This document shows, in pieces, positions 48,531 through 59,938 of a DNA stretch of 64,000 nucleotides. Source of the stretch: Spironucleus salmonicida (taxonomy: Eukaryota; Fornicata; Diplomonadida; Hexamitidae); NCBI GenBank assembly GCA_000497125.2, contig CM035317.1, positions 1,700,001 through 1,764,000 on the forward strand, written 5' to 3'. The notes beneath the pieces are model-generated. The model made no database searches. It was given only the letters and a program-made list of their open reading frames with translations, and was not told where the DNA came from. Every line of letters starts with the position of its first letter. The stretch's first letter is position 1. Position numbers and translations under genes: made by a program.

Positions 48531-50066
48531 TCACCAAGGTAAATCTCTTACCATTTCCATATCTTTTTCTTTTGCTACAATTTTCATAGTCTACTCAATA
48601 GGAACTTTAGCATAAACAATTTTATTTGCTTCAGGAACAACACGAACAATATCTTTTGGAACCGATTGTACTGTTCTCTAGTTAATGGTTTGCCCACAAA
48701 AAGTTTTCGGAGCAATATGATCAAATCTTTTCAACGTGGTTTTTAGAAGTTCTTTGGGAATCATTTTTTCTGCTTCTCTACGTTCATTCCATGTAGTAGA
48801 AAATCCAGATACTTGGCGATCAGGGTTAGGATTTTTCTACCAATCACCCAATGGTTCTGGCTGATACCCTCTTTTAAAATCATGCCTGATAGGATAGCAC
48901 TCTGCACCAGGACCTGGCAGTCTTCCAACAACTTCAGGGCAACATGAAAACTCATGAGCATGAAGATTTGAACCAGCTACTGGAATAATTCTTGGGTCTG
49001 TTCCTTTAGGATATGTCTTCTTAATAACTAGTTCAGATGCTGCTGGAACATAAGGTGGAGGATCTAAATCTGTTGGTCTTTCTAAAATTGGTACTTTTTT
49101 AAGATAACCCGTCTAATAACCTGGACATTATGGGTGTTATGCATCAGATTTAAAGAAGTCAGGATTTTTATAAGTTTGGCTAATTGAGGGTGGTTTCGGG
49201 TATCTATCTTTTGCCTAAATATTATGATATTCTTAACCTATTTAATCCGATGCAAAATCAGTTGATTTTTAATTAAAATTATAATCTCTCGTCATAGTCT
49301 CTTTCCATTTATTTGCAGAAGTTAATTCTTCAATTTTAGTTTTCTACCCCCGCTTTGCCGAACAATCATCTGTTAGGGTATTATCAATAATAGTATCTCT
49401 ATAACCATATTTAAATTTCTTCTTCCATTCTTTTTCTTCTTTGTATCCAATAATATCATCAGTTCGCATATTATCAGTTTTCACATAGTCACGAGAATTC
49501 CAAAGTTACTAACGATATGGAACTGTATGCGAAAGTCCCTCCATTGACATTTCTTCAGCTCCTTTCCAATCATACCTAGTATTGAGCATATCACATTTTT
49601 ATCTTTCCAATTATTTTTTGTGTCTGACTATATCTGTAACATCAAGCATTTAGTCTTTTTCTCTTGGGTTTACAGCTACCTCAACTTTTCGCTAGTATGA
49701 TATATCACTACAATCTGTAATATTCTTCAGTGTATGCTCCCGAATATGACCAAGATTGGTGTTAATTAATTTTGACTTATGTGTTAGCCCTTAAATATCA
49801 GTAATATCATGGGCAAAATTATATTTCATTGGCGTTTCTTCCGGCTGAATTGTTTAATATGATGCTAATTTATACCTAGGCTCATTAGGATCTACATGTC
49901 TCTTAATAATACACTAATGTGGGCGAGGCCCATTTTCAATTATATCTCTAGAATCAGTAGTATGATCAGGCCTAGACTTTGAGGGATTGATATTCGGATG
50001 TGATATTTATGGGTTACTGGATATAACACTATGGTACATACCTTGTGGTGATTATGGCGCCGTCAT
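48531..50066 (-). CDS. Unknown Pro/Lys-rich protein, possible axonemal microtubule-associated protein
   Basis: 511 residues. Low hydrophobicity and many Tyr-Pro, Lys and Asp-rich turns resemble the extended proteins that bind tubulin inside or on flagellar doublets (SAXO/CFAP/MIP types): KDRYPKPPSISQTYKNPDFF, GYQPEPLGDWQKNPNPDRQ, and RLPGPGAECYPIRHDFKRG. No exact family is recognised. The gene has moderately rich GC codons and only a few TAR Gln. It diverges from the ankyrin gene across 128 bp. The ciliary role is inferred only from style and from the number of flagellar genes in the window. Confidence 0.7.
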
Positions 50067-50194
50067 TGCTTATATTGCGGAATGAATAAAATGGCGCGAA
50101 TAATTTCATGCTATTTTAATATATTATATTAAGTATATACTTTGTTTATATATAATTTTTATATTTAATATAAGTATCTCTTAGAATTTAAAAA

Positions 50195-52066
50195 ATGAAT
50201 ATTTAATGGTTTGAACTAATTTCATAAAAATCACCAGATATTTAAGCCGTAAGGAAATTATCATTGGCATTTGGAAAGTAATTTAATGATAATAATAAGA
50301 CCGCATTAATGGTTATAGCTGGAATTAAAAATTCTCCTATATTTAGAATTCTTTTATAGAAAGAACGTGGAATTGCAAACACATATAATTTTACTGCGCT
50401 ACATTAGGCATGTATTATCGGAGAATTAAATTATGTTTCTTCACTTCATTAAGAGGCTGATTTTTCGCTAACGTAGTATTTTTCATTATGTTATAAGTCT
50501 GAGTACCCTATTCATGTAGCAGCTCGGAATAATCACTATAAAATTGCAGGTGATCTTTTATATGATTCAAAGTCTAGTGGATTTACAGAAAATTTTTTAA
50601 AAGCGGCATAAAATATCTAATGTAAACTTGAGAAGAATACAGATTCGGCAGGAAGAACTTAGTTGATGTATATTGCTATGAATAAAGACTATAATACTGA
50701 TAACATAATATTTTTTGGATAATAGTAAGGAATTATTGATGATTCCGGGCTGTCTGCTTTAATGTATGCTACATTATGTAATAATATATAATTTGTTAAA
50801 TTTGCAATAGATAATTTACCAAAGGAATTAAAGTTATAGACAACAGATCATTTGAACTAAGCCCCGCCGGGCACAACGGCATTAATGTTTGCTGTTATCT
50901 ATGATTATACTGAAATAGTAGATTTGTTGAAATTTTCTGAGATAGAAATTTAAAATGAAAACCAAATGACAGCATAAGAAATTTGTACTAATTAAAATAT
51001 ATTAATAAGCCTTAATAAGTTAAATCCAGTTAATAAAATATAATATAATCGTAGGATAAGTTTAGATAGAAATTTAAAATGTTTAAATGAGTTTTATAAA
51101 TCAGATATTAAGATCAGTAAATTATAGTTTTCTGGAATTTAGACATTGAAAACTTTTGATTCTCATATGTCTTCAATTTCTTCTCCTTTAACATCCAGAA
51201 TAAGTCCCTCAGCTAATGAAGTTTTAAAGTAAATATGCGGAATTTTAGGTTGTTAGTCAAGTAACTTAGTTTTCAAAATAAAAGAATAAATATAAACATA
51301 TAAAGTTGAAATGGAAAACAAAGAGATTCAAGAACGATAAAAAAATTAAGAAGAAAATGAACTATTAGAGCGTTAAACAGAAATTTCAGAGTAATAAAAA
51401 CAAATATACCGAGATCAGTAGCAATTAGATTATTTAAAAGAAATACTTTTTAAATCTTAAAATTTATAATAAAAAAATCAATGCGAGTAGACATAGGCTG
51501 ATAACTAAACGAAAGGTATCTCAACAATTTCATTTAAAGGCTAGAATTAGGTTGATTAATAATGTTAAATAACATATTACGAAAAAGAAGCTGAGAGTTA
51601 AACTGTCTTATCACTCGATTAGTTTGACAAAATATATGAAGTTTTAACTGAAATTTAGCCAGAAATGGCCAGTATTGATAGAGGTATTGCTAGAACATTT
51701 TAAAATTTTAGATAACAGAAACGTAATTTTAGAAATTTTTTAATAAATACTTGTGAATAATTAGATAAAGCTGCTGATTTATAGTTTAAGTTTAAAACTA
51801 CAAGTAGTGTATTTGAGTAAAATGTTACGGAATAAGAGGAGCATGTAACGTTTGACAATGAACTTTAGTTGAGAGATCTTCTTTCTCCAAAAAGAATAGT
51901 TGTAGATGCATAGTCATTATATAACGAAAGAATTAGTCTTATGATAAAGGAGGAATAACTATAAAAAATTATACGTAGTCAAGTTAAATTAGAAAATTAA
52001 AGAAATTAACTTTTACTTCAGCTTAGATAGGTAGATAATACTCTTAAAGAAGTGACATAACAGTGA
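50195..52066 (+). CDS. Ankyrin-repeat / coiled-coil protein (diplomonad Protein 21.1-like)
   Basis: 623 residues. The N-terminal 270 residues contain ankyrin repeats with the core TALM: KTALMVIAGIKNSP, TALHQACIIGEL, PIHVAARNNHYKIAGDLL, GLSALMYATLC and TALMFAVIYDYTEIVDLL. The recurrent GxTALMxA form is characteristic of the expanded Protein 21.1/NEK-ankyrin families of Giardia and Spironucleus. A Ser-rich linker is followed by a long Gln-rich coiled coil (from about 365) with many TAR Gln. No kinase domain is present. Likely a scaffold, possibly cytoskeletal. It ends CAG-TGA-T. Confidence 0.8.
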
Positions 52067-52266
52067 TTTTGATTTATATTAGCTTGTTTTTAGTAATAAT
52101 GGAAGTTTAAATTAATATAATGATCTTTTACTTATATTGATAATCAAACTCCTTCCACAAGATGGACAATCACTCCACTACGTACTACTAAAAGAATTCG
52201 CACTAAACTAGACTAACCAAGTAATTTAAAGCCCCTCCACAAAGAGCTATTTTCATATAATCTTAA
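52067..52266. other. Short intergenic region with ATG-less frame
   Basis: 200 bp. A TGA-free frame (52056-52277) reads protein-like (LPQDGQSLHYVLLKEFALN) but has no ATG after its upstream TGA and overlaps the start of the next gene by 11 bases. It may be a remnant of a gene or chance. The leader TTTTCATATAATCTTAAATG lies at its end. Confidence 0.35.
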
Positions 52267-52710
52267 ATGGAAACTGATTTATTTAATGCACCGAGTTTCT
52301 GTTCATTTACTAATCGATATATCAAATTTAACGACAAGTAATATATTTCATCGTAATTATTAGCATAAAATCCAGGTATAGTTGTTAGATTGATTTCTGA
52401 AAAGTTTGCATCAAATCGTAATTTTGATTAAAATTTTCTAATTATTGGATATTTATAGCTCTATTAACCTGTTACTAGGTCTCTATTTTAGCGGTTTATT
52501 GATGAGATATAAAATTTTGACAGATTAGTAGATTAACTAACGTTTTAAATTTGTACAGATAATAATGTTTTACCAACTTAATTAAAGTCTACACTATTTA
52601 GAAAAAATGAAAATATTAGAGTTATATAGTATGTTTAGGCAATATGTAATATGATAAGAAATAATAGTCAAACGGAATTACCAAGAATATTGTCAGAATT
52701 AATTAAATGA
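52267..52710 (+). CDS. Unknown helical protein (147 aa)
   Basis: Frame from ATG at 52267 to TGA at 52708. Mixed helical sequence with Phe/Asn/Arg (FASNRNFDQNFLIIGYLQLYQ; SLFQRFIDEIQNFDRLVDQL). No membrane segment, Cys cluster or known motif. Composition and TAR use match the neighbouring genes. It is followed 104 bp later by the Cys-rich membrane protein on the same strand. Confidence 0.6.
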
Positions 52711-52814
52711 AAATTCATTATTATATATTTATTATAATATATAAAATAACATATTAAATTAATTATTATATAATACAAAGTATAAGTCCTTTCCAAACCC
52801 TGTTTTACACTAGA

Positions 52815-53987
52815 ATGTTGATTTTATTATTTTCAATTGACTCGTCTGCCTGTTATAAATGTCTTGAATAAAATAATAATCTTGAGATTTATACCCATTT
52901 TTGGTGTGTAACTGATGGTACTTGCAAATCAGTATCAGATATAGAATCATGCTCAAGTTATGAAATGCATGATATGCTTTATGATGCTAACGTTTGTTGT
53001 GTAGATATAGCAACAGAAGATTCTTGTTTAAGTGGAAATACTATTAGTTATTGCTTATGGTGTCCTACTCATTTGGTGGATTCCGTTAGCATTACTGGTA
53101 AATGTATGTATTCTGGACCTTAAGGCCCTGAGCTAAATTATGATAATGTAAATAAAAATTGCCTTACTGCTCCAGATATATCTTCTAAATGTTCTTAGCT
53201 TAATGATTGCCCAACTTGTGCCGAAAATGTTGTATGCGCATTTTGTCCAGTGTAAGGCCGCTGCATCACGAAGTTGTTAGAAGATAAACCATACCCATAG
53301 TCATTATATAAATGCTCAGACGGAATGACAACTGTTTGCTGCGATTCATATTCTGATTGTGAAACGTGTGCTTTGAATACTATGTCAATTACTTCTCCTG
53401 TATGTGTCTGGTGTGGGGGTGGAAATACCGACAATGAGACACCTTATTGTAGTACTGCAGATAAGGTTTTTGGAAAATGCTCAACAGATATGAATGCATT
53501 AGGGGCAAGTTATTGCTCAGACTCATGCTACTTAAAAGGTAAAACATGTACTGAATGCTTAGCACAAAGTGGCTGTATTTGGCTAAGTAATATTAAGCTT
53601 AATGACTTCCCTAATTCTCCTCCGATCTAACTTTGTGCTCCGGGTGGTTCCTCAGGACCTAAAGTTTCAACTATTTAATTTACCACATAATTACCATAAA
53701 ATTATGGATTTGAGGTTGTGACTTTTAATTATTTAACATGTAGTTTAAATGCAAGCTAGTTAAATTCTCTTATTATAAGTTTGTGCATTATCGTTGTACT
53801 GGCAATTGTTATAGCTTATTCAGCTACTTTTATTTTAAAGAAAGTACGTTATAATAAATTATTAAAGGCAGCATTACTGGCAGCTCTTTCAGATGAAGAT
53901 AAGAAAATGGTAGAAGAGGAGCAAGCCTTCGATGTTAATGATTATATGACAACAGTGCAGGAAATCCCCTGGGAGGATGAGATATGA
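52815..53987 (+). CDS. Cysteine-rich type I membrane protein (PSI-like repeats)
   Basis: 390 residues. A short signal peptide (MLILLFSIDSSA) is followed by an ectodomain with over 30 Cys, arranged in modules such as CYKCLEQNN...FWCVTDGTC, YCLWCP, CPTCAENVVCAFCPVQGRC, CETCAL...VCVWCGGG and CTECLAQSGCIW. The C-x2-C...W-C pattern resembles plexin-semaphorin-integrin (PSI) domains. One membrane helix follows (LIISLCIIVVLAIVIAYSATFIL, about 317-340), then a 50-residue acidic cytosolic tail ending VQEIPWEDEI. This is the layout of diplomonad Cys-rich membrane proteins, but without the CRGKA-type tail of Giardia surface antigens. Probably a surface or endomembrane receptor; the ligand is unknown. 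Confidence 0.82.
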
Positions 53988-54000
53988 AAAATTAATTATT

Positions 54001-54342
54001 TCACCAAATTAGATCTAATATTTTTTGAATAAAATCTACCTTTACTTTTGGCATTCGTCGCTCAGGATAGAAACTAATTGAATTTGTGCCTTGGTTTCCT
54101 TTTGGAACTGTTCTTAACCAGTTTTCTTACGGCTCAGTTATACCAATGACTGAATTCTAAGACAGTGGAAGTGCTCTGCGAAGCAAGGCTGCTTAAGCAA
54201 ATAAAGGTTCTGCAAATCTTACTAAAATAAGAGATGAAGACAAAACATGTTGTTGAACTACCTATCCAAATTATAACAATGAATGAATAGCAAGTAAACG
54301 CGTTTCATGAGTTAAATTATATACAGCAACCCAACAATCCAT
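54001..54342 (-). CDS. NUP35/Nup53-like RRM (MPPN) protein
   Basis: 113 residues. The sequence CWVAVYNLTHETRLLAIHSLLQFGQVVQ...SSLILVRFAEPLFAQAALLRRALPL followed by SVIGITEP matches the NUP35-type RRM pattern: WVTVFGFP...LREFSSxGxIL...WxxIxYxxxxxAxxALxxNG...IGVxP. That domain dimerises and anchors the nucleoporin in the inner ring of the nuclear pore. It is far shorter than NUP35 (326), as if only the RRM and a C-terminal amphipathic helix (KVDFIQKILDLIW) remain. The C-terminal helix ending in Trp is also typical of Nup53, where it binds membrane. Assignment by eye. Confidence 0.5.
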
Positions 54343-54397
54343 AATTTTGATATAAAGTGAAAAATTTATATATAGTTATATAATAATAAATAATTTC

Positions 54398-55210
54398 TCA
54401 ATCTCTCATGAAAACTGCCTGTTCATGAATTTTCTAATAAAGCTCCTTGCCCATAAAGCCTTCCCATATCAAGTCACCTTCCATGTCGTATAAAAATCCT
54501 CTAGGAATCGCCCCTCCACAATGTTGGAGAAGAGATGGAACAATTCCAGAGCTCTCAATAGCTACTGTAAGATTATGCAAAAAAGGTCTTTTATCAAAGA
54601 ATTTTTAAACTCTATCTTATCTTTCAGATGTTAGTGCAATAAATTAAATTTCGTTATACCTTAAGGTTAGTTCTGATAGACTCTGTAATGCAGCCTGACA
54701 TGGTGGGCATGATGTCTAAAAAATTTCGATCAAGCAGGGTATGCCTTATCTATATTCACCGTTAATAATATTAATATCAGTAGGTACCTGATTTTTCTGA
54801 ACTATAAACTCACCATTTATTACCATCATAGCTTTATTTAAAGCTGGATCCCTAGGATGTCCCTCCCAAATAAGTTCCTGTTACTAATTAAATAAGAATA
54901 CTACAGGAATTCCAGCAGTTTCCTTTTATTTCAAAAATAACATGAGGCTTTTATCGCCATCTACTGCTACTGATTGATTTTTCATTGAAGGGAACTTTGT
55001 AACAAAATTAGACATTTTATCAATATTTTCTGTAGATGCAGAAATCACATTTATTTTTCCTTATTATTCAACCGCTAATTATGAGATAAATGGTATACAG
55101 TCATGACATGGTGGACACCATGTAGCAAAAAATTCAAGAAGAATGGGTAAATTAGGGTCAAAAAATGGAGATTTATGAATAAAAATAAATGATTCAAAAT
55201 TGGGTTTCAT
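54398..55210 (-). CDS. Double thioredoxin-like redoxin with two CPPC sites
   Basis: 270 residues made of two thioredoxin/TlpA-like domains. Domain 1 has LLEFFATWCPPCHDCIPF (CPPC about 37-40) and ends GIPVVFLFNQQQELIWEGHP. Domain 2 has CLIEIFQTSCPPCQAAL and ends IPRGFLYDMEGDLIWEG. Both keep the cis-Pro region. The layout recalls nucleoredoxin and bacterial TlpA repeats. CPPC is less usual than CGPC and is found in nucleoredoxins (WCPPC). No signal peptide is seen, so it is probably cytosolic. It could reduce protein disulfides or peroxides in a cell likely lacking glutathione (inference). TAR Gln codons are present, so it is not a recent bacterial acquisition without amelioration. Confidence 0.85.
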
Positions 55211-55332
55211 TTATAATAATATATCTTTGACCATTACTATTATATACTGATATATAAAATATCGTTTGCTATAATATATACATAATAATAGTTTTAAATA
55301 TTATTGAAAGTAAATATTCAATATTATCAAAA

Positions 55333-55692
55333 ATGAACAACGTAAATTCATTTTTAACTTTAAATTATGATAATACTAGATACAGAATCTAACAATTACC
55401 TTTTCATATTGGTTCTGCTCCACCCTGCTAATTATAAATCTCTTCTTCAACGCCAATAGTATTTTCCATTATTTTTGATGTCTTACAAAAAGCATACTAG
55501 GTTGTTGTTTAAGATGATGTTACCATCAACAATGTGGACTTTGAAAAGAATTCTCCTAGAATACCTATTTTCAATGAATCTACAATAATATATAAAAATC
55601 TAAATTTCAAAGTTTTAATTAATCAAGTTCCTGATAGTGGTAATGAAGTTAATTTTATAAGAGAATTTAATTATAGAGTTATTGGTTAATGA
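55333..55692 (+). CDS. FHA-domain-like small protein
   Basis: 119 residues. A beta-rich sequence RIQQLPFHIGSAPPCQLQI...VFSIIFDVLQKAYQVVVQDDVTINNVDF fits the forkhead-associated order: IGR-like turn (here IGS), strand, the HxxI-like region, then a variant of the NGTxVNG loop (TINNVDF). The conserved Arg and Ser of the phosphothreonine pocket are not obvious, so binding may be altered. It is a stand-alone domain without a kinase or coiled coil. It lies 94 bp upstream of the ValRS start on the same strand. Confidence 0.5.
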
Positions 55693-55786
55693 AATTTGGA
55701 TGGTTCTTTTATTTTTTTAGAAACTTAAGGTATTAATATATAATTTTACTTAAGTCATTATTTTTCACTCCTTAATTCCATTCCTA

Positions 55787-58700
55787 ATGTCAACAAACGG
55801 AAAAGCTCTTAAAAAGTAATAGAAACTTGATTTAGAAGAGAAAGAATTAGTTATTAAATAGGTAGGAAAATCATAAACTACAACTTTATAATCATTTAAC
55901 TATGATAATGAAACAGTATCAGGTAGTAAAAAAGATATATCTGGATAGTGGCCACCAGCATATAACCCTATGCCAATAGAATAATCCTGGTATGAATATT
56001 GGAATTAGAAAGGTTATTTTAAGCCTATTAAATCTGATCATAAGTTTGTCATATTGATACCTCCACCAAACGTTACTGGATCATTACATATTGGTCATGC
56101 TCTTACTAATGCTGTTTAAGATGCTTTAGTACGTTATTATCGTGCTTCAGGATACGAAACGTTATGGCTTCCAGGAATGGATCATGCTGGTATTTCTTGC
56201 TAAGTGGTTGTAGAAAAAAAATTGGCAAAGGAAAATATAACTAAGTATGATTTAGGGCGTGAAAAATTTGTAGAAAAGATTTGGGAGTGGAAAAATGAGT
56301 ATGGTAATAAAATTTATAAGTAATTAAAAAAGTTAGGCTCATCGTTAGATTGGGAAAGATCAGTATTTACTTTAGACTCAGAAAGAATAAAAGCCCATGA
56401 TGAGGCATTTAAAAGATTTTTTGACGATGGACTAATTTATCGTGATAACCGTCTTGTTGGTTGGGATTGTACCTTACAAACAGCTATATCAGATGTTGAA
56501 GTTGAATATATGAATGTTACCGGCCCAATTCAATTAGAAATTAATGGGAAAAAGTATCCGTTTGGGAACTTATGGAATTTTGGATATCCAGTTATTCCAG
56601 ACAGTTTAATATAAAAGGATGACTAAGAAATAGCATAATTTTACGATGAAAATATCACTGAACTGAAAAAAGATGTATTGATTTTTGGAACTACTCGACC
56701 TGAGACAATGATTGGTGATTCTGCATTGGCAGTACATCCAGAAGATGAAAGATATACATTATATCATAATAAATTTGTGTATCACCCTATTAGACGTTGT
56801 AAAATACCTATTGTAACCGATAATATATTAGTTGATATAAATTTTGGAACCGGTGTTGTCAAAATTACTCCAGCTCATGATCCGAATGATTTCGAAACCG
56901 GTAAACGCCATAACTTAGAATTTATCAATATGTTATAAACAAATGGTAACTGCTACGCACCAAATACAGAATTTCACGATGTTCCCAGACTAGATGCTAG
57001 AATTTAAATAATTTAATTTTTCACAAAATTAGAACTGTATTAAGGTAAAACACCAAATCCTATGGCAATTGGTTTAAGCTAAAGATCTAGAGATGTAGTA
57101 GAACCTATGCTTAAACCATAGTGGTATTTAAACTGTGAATCTATGGCTAAACAAAGCTTACTTGCTGTCGAACAAGGGGATTTAATTATCACACCAAAAC
57201 AACATGAATAAACATGGAAAAATTATTTGGAAAATATTAGACCGTGGTGTATTTCTAGATAGTTGTGGTGGGGTCATTAAATACCACTTTATAAAGTTTG
57301 GATTGAAGGATAATCTGCCCCAGATGGATCAACAATTGATCATTGGGTATTTGGAAGAAATGAGGAGGAAGCTAGGAAAAATGGTATTTAAAAATTGAAA
57401 TCTTAAAATATTTAGGTTGAAAGAGATTAAGACGTTACTGATACTTGGTTTTCGTCTTCATTATTCCCGTTCTCTGCATTTAACTGGCCAGATAGTAATG
57501 AAGATTTCAATAAATATTTCCCTAGTACCGTTTTAGAGACTGGTCATGACATTTTATTCTTTTGGGTAGCAAGAATGGTGATGACATCTTTACACCTGCA
57601 TAAAAAACTACCTTTTAAAGAAGTATATTTACATGCTATGGTTCGAGACTCAAAAGGTGAGAAAATGTCGAAATCAAAAGGTAATGTTATTGATCCCTTA
57701 GATTGTATTTTTGGTATTTCTCTTAAAGATCTTCATGCACGTCTTCGTGAAGGAAATTTATCTGAGAATGAAATTAAATTGGCAGAAAAATTGCAAAAAG
57801 CAGAATTTCCAGCTGGTATAGCATAATGTGGAACTGATGCTTTAAGAATGGCTTTATGTCTTTATACTGGAGCAGGTCGGTCAGTTAACTTAGATCTTAA
57901 TAAAATTATTTCACAAAGAAACTTTTGCAACAAGATTTTTAATTCGGTTAAATATGCTATATAATTTTGCAATATCAATGACGACACTATAGGAGAATTT
58001 ACATCAATCGAAAAGTTTTTTGAGTATAGCTATCAGAATAAAGCAAGCCTGCGTATTGAAACGAAAGATATTTTACGTAAATTATCTTAAGCGATTTATA
58101 AATATAACAAATCTTACCGTTAGAATCTTCTTAATGAAGCATCAGAGGCTGTATTGATATTTTGGTGGGATGAATTTTGTGATAAATTTTTAGAGACTGT
58201 CAAACCACTTAATAATGATTTATTCACCAAATAGACATTATTGGCAATTATTGATACGTGTTTACGTCTTATTCACCCATTCATGCCATTTTTGGCAGAA
58301 GAAATGTATCAACACTTACCACATTTTAAAGCAGAAAACTTTGATTCAATTATGGTAGCCACTATGCCCAAGGATTGTCACTGGTTTAATTTTGGTGATT
58401 ATTAAGAATTCATTCAATATGACGAAAAATGCGTTAATATTGATTCTATTTACACAAAAATAAGAACTGATTAGGTATTTGCTATAGGTTCGGAATAGTT
58501 TGATGTAGCAATGCATTGTACAAAAGTTATAAGAAGCATTAGAGCATAATATAAGCTTACTAATTAAAAGGTTAAAGTTTTTGTTAATTACTAACTTAAT
58601 AAAGAGCAGCTTAATATTATTACTATCTTAGGTTAACTTGAATCCATTGAGGTTATCGAGAAAGAAGAAAAAATGCAATATTGTGCTTGTGGTATTGTTA

Positions 58701-58951
58701 GTGCAGATATAAGTCTTTTTGTCTTTCTTAAAGGTCTAGTAGATTTCTAAAGAGAGTCAGAGTTAAAATAAAAGGAATTGATGAATATTAACGAATAAAT
58801 TATTAAAACTTAAGTATTAATGGAAGGTGACAATTATTGTAAAATGCCTTAGAAGCTTAAAGATGGATATCAAGTAAAGCTGGCAGATTATCTAAGTAAG
58901 AGGAATACATTAGAAGATGTTATATAATAATATTAATAAATGGCAGAGTGA
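55787..58951 (+). CDS. VARS: Valyl-tRNA synthetase
   Basis: Class I synthetase of 1054 residues that charges tRNA-Val and edits threonine. HIGH is exact (101-104, in [18 protein letters not shown]). The editing domain has [20 protein letters not shown] and [19 protein letters not shown]. The catalytic KMSKS is exact (about 626-630, [14 protein letters not shown]). The anticodon-binding domain and a C-terminal coiled-coil arm follow. Length fits cytosolic ValRS without the GST extension of animals. Many conserved Gln positions are TAA or TAG, confirming the code. Gene ends GAG-TGA-C, 12 bp from the convergent WD40 gene. Confidence 0.98.
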
Positions 58952-58963
58952 CCCAGTATAAAT

Positions 58964-59746
58964 TCACTTCAATGTTATTTACCAACATTTTACTATTCCA
59001 TGCTTATCCCAAGTAAAATATTAATCTTTAGTAAGTAGACTCCCTGCTAATCCAGCTTCATGTGCGAACATACTTTTTAATATAACATTTCGCTAACAGT
59101 CTATAACAACTACCATTCCAATTTAATTTGCAACATATAGGATTAACGCTTCTGTATCTAATTGACTTGATACAATTTTTCCACCAAGAAGTCGTGTGAA
59201 TATGATTTCTTATTTCTCATTAGCTAAATCCCAAAAGACGATCATACCCTAAGTATCTCCTGTTATAAGATAATTATTCGACTTATCGCAATAAATAGAT
59301 TAAATCGATCTAGAATGTACAGAATATGTTTAAATATTAATACTATCATAAGTTGTAGGAGAGATTAATGAAATTATTGAGTTAGCATTGATTTGTTATT
59401 TAACTAAAACTAACGAATTTTATGATGGTTTTATCTTTGTAAATATTGAAGTATTAATAATATTTTATTTACAAACTTTGTAATTTTCCGAAAATTCAAG
59501 TTTAAACAGACTATGAGAGGCTATAAAATATGAATTTAGGCCCTCGTCAAAACAAATAGAGTTAATAGAAGATGTATCAACTTTTGTTGAATGCAATAAC
59601 TAAAACTAGTCAATCAGTATTCTATATAATAGTAAAGCTGAAGTTAACGTACCAACTATTAAGACATTATTCTAGATATGACATGTTGTAATTTTATCGT
59701 TTATAGTGATGCTATGCTGCTGAATATATGAATTTTTAGTTTTCAT
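58964..59746 (-). CDS. WD40-like repeat protein
   Basis: 260 residues. At least two clear blades: SIQSIYCDKSNNYLITGDTQGMIVFWDL and LAGSLLTKDQYFTWDKHGIVKCWQI, each with the GDxxGxVxxWD pattern. Less regular strands precede them. Seven blades would need about 300 residues, so the propeller may be incomplete or may pair with another protein. No further domain. Specific family not recognised. Ends AAG-TGA-A. Confidence 0.65.
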
Positions 59747-59938
59747 AAATAAGATCATATCATATTATGAAATTACCAATATAGCATCTTATATGGTAAA
59801 AATTACACTAACTCTTATTATTTTATGGCTGAAATGCATTACTTATAACTACTCCATTAAAACTCTTGTTTTGGACATTCTTATTTAATAATTACACAGA
59901 TATAATAATAGTAATTATTAAAAATTAATTTTTATAAA

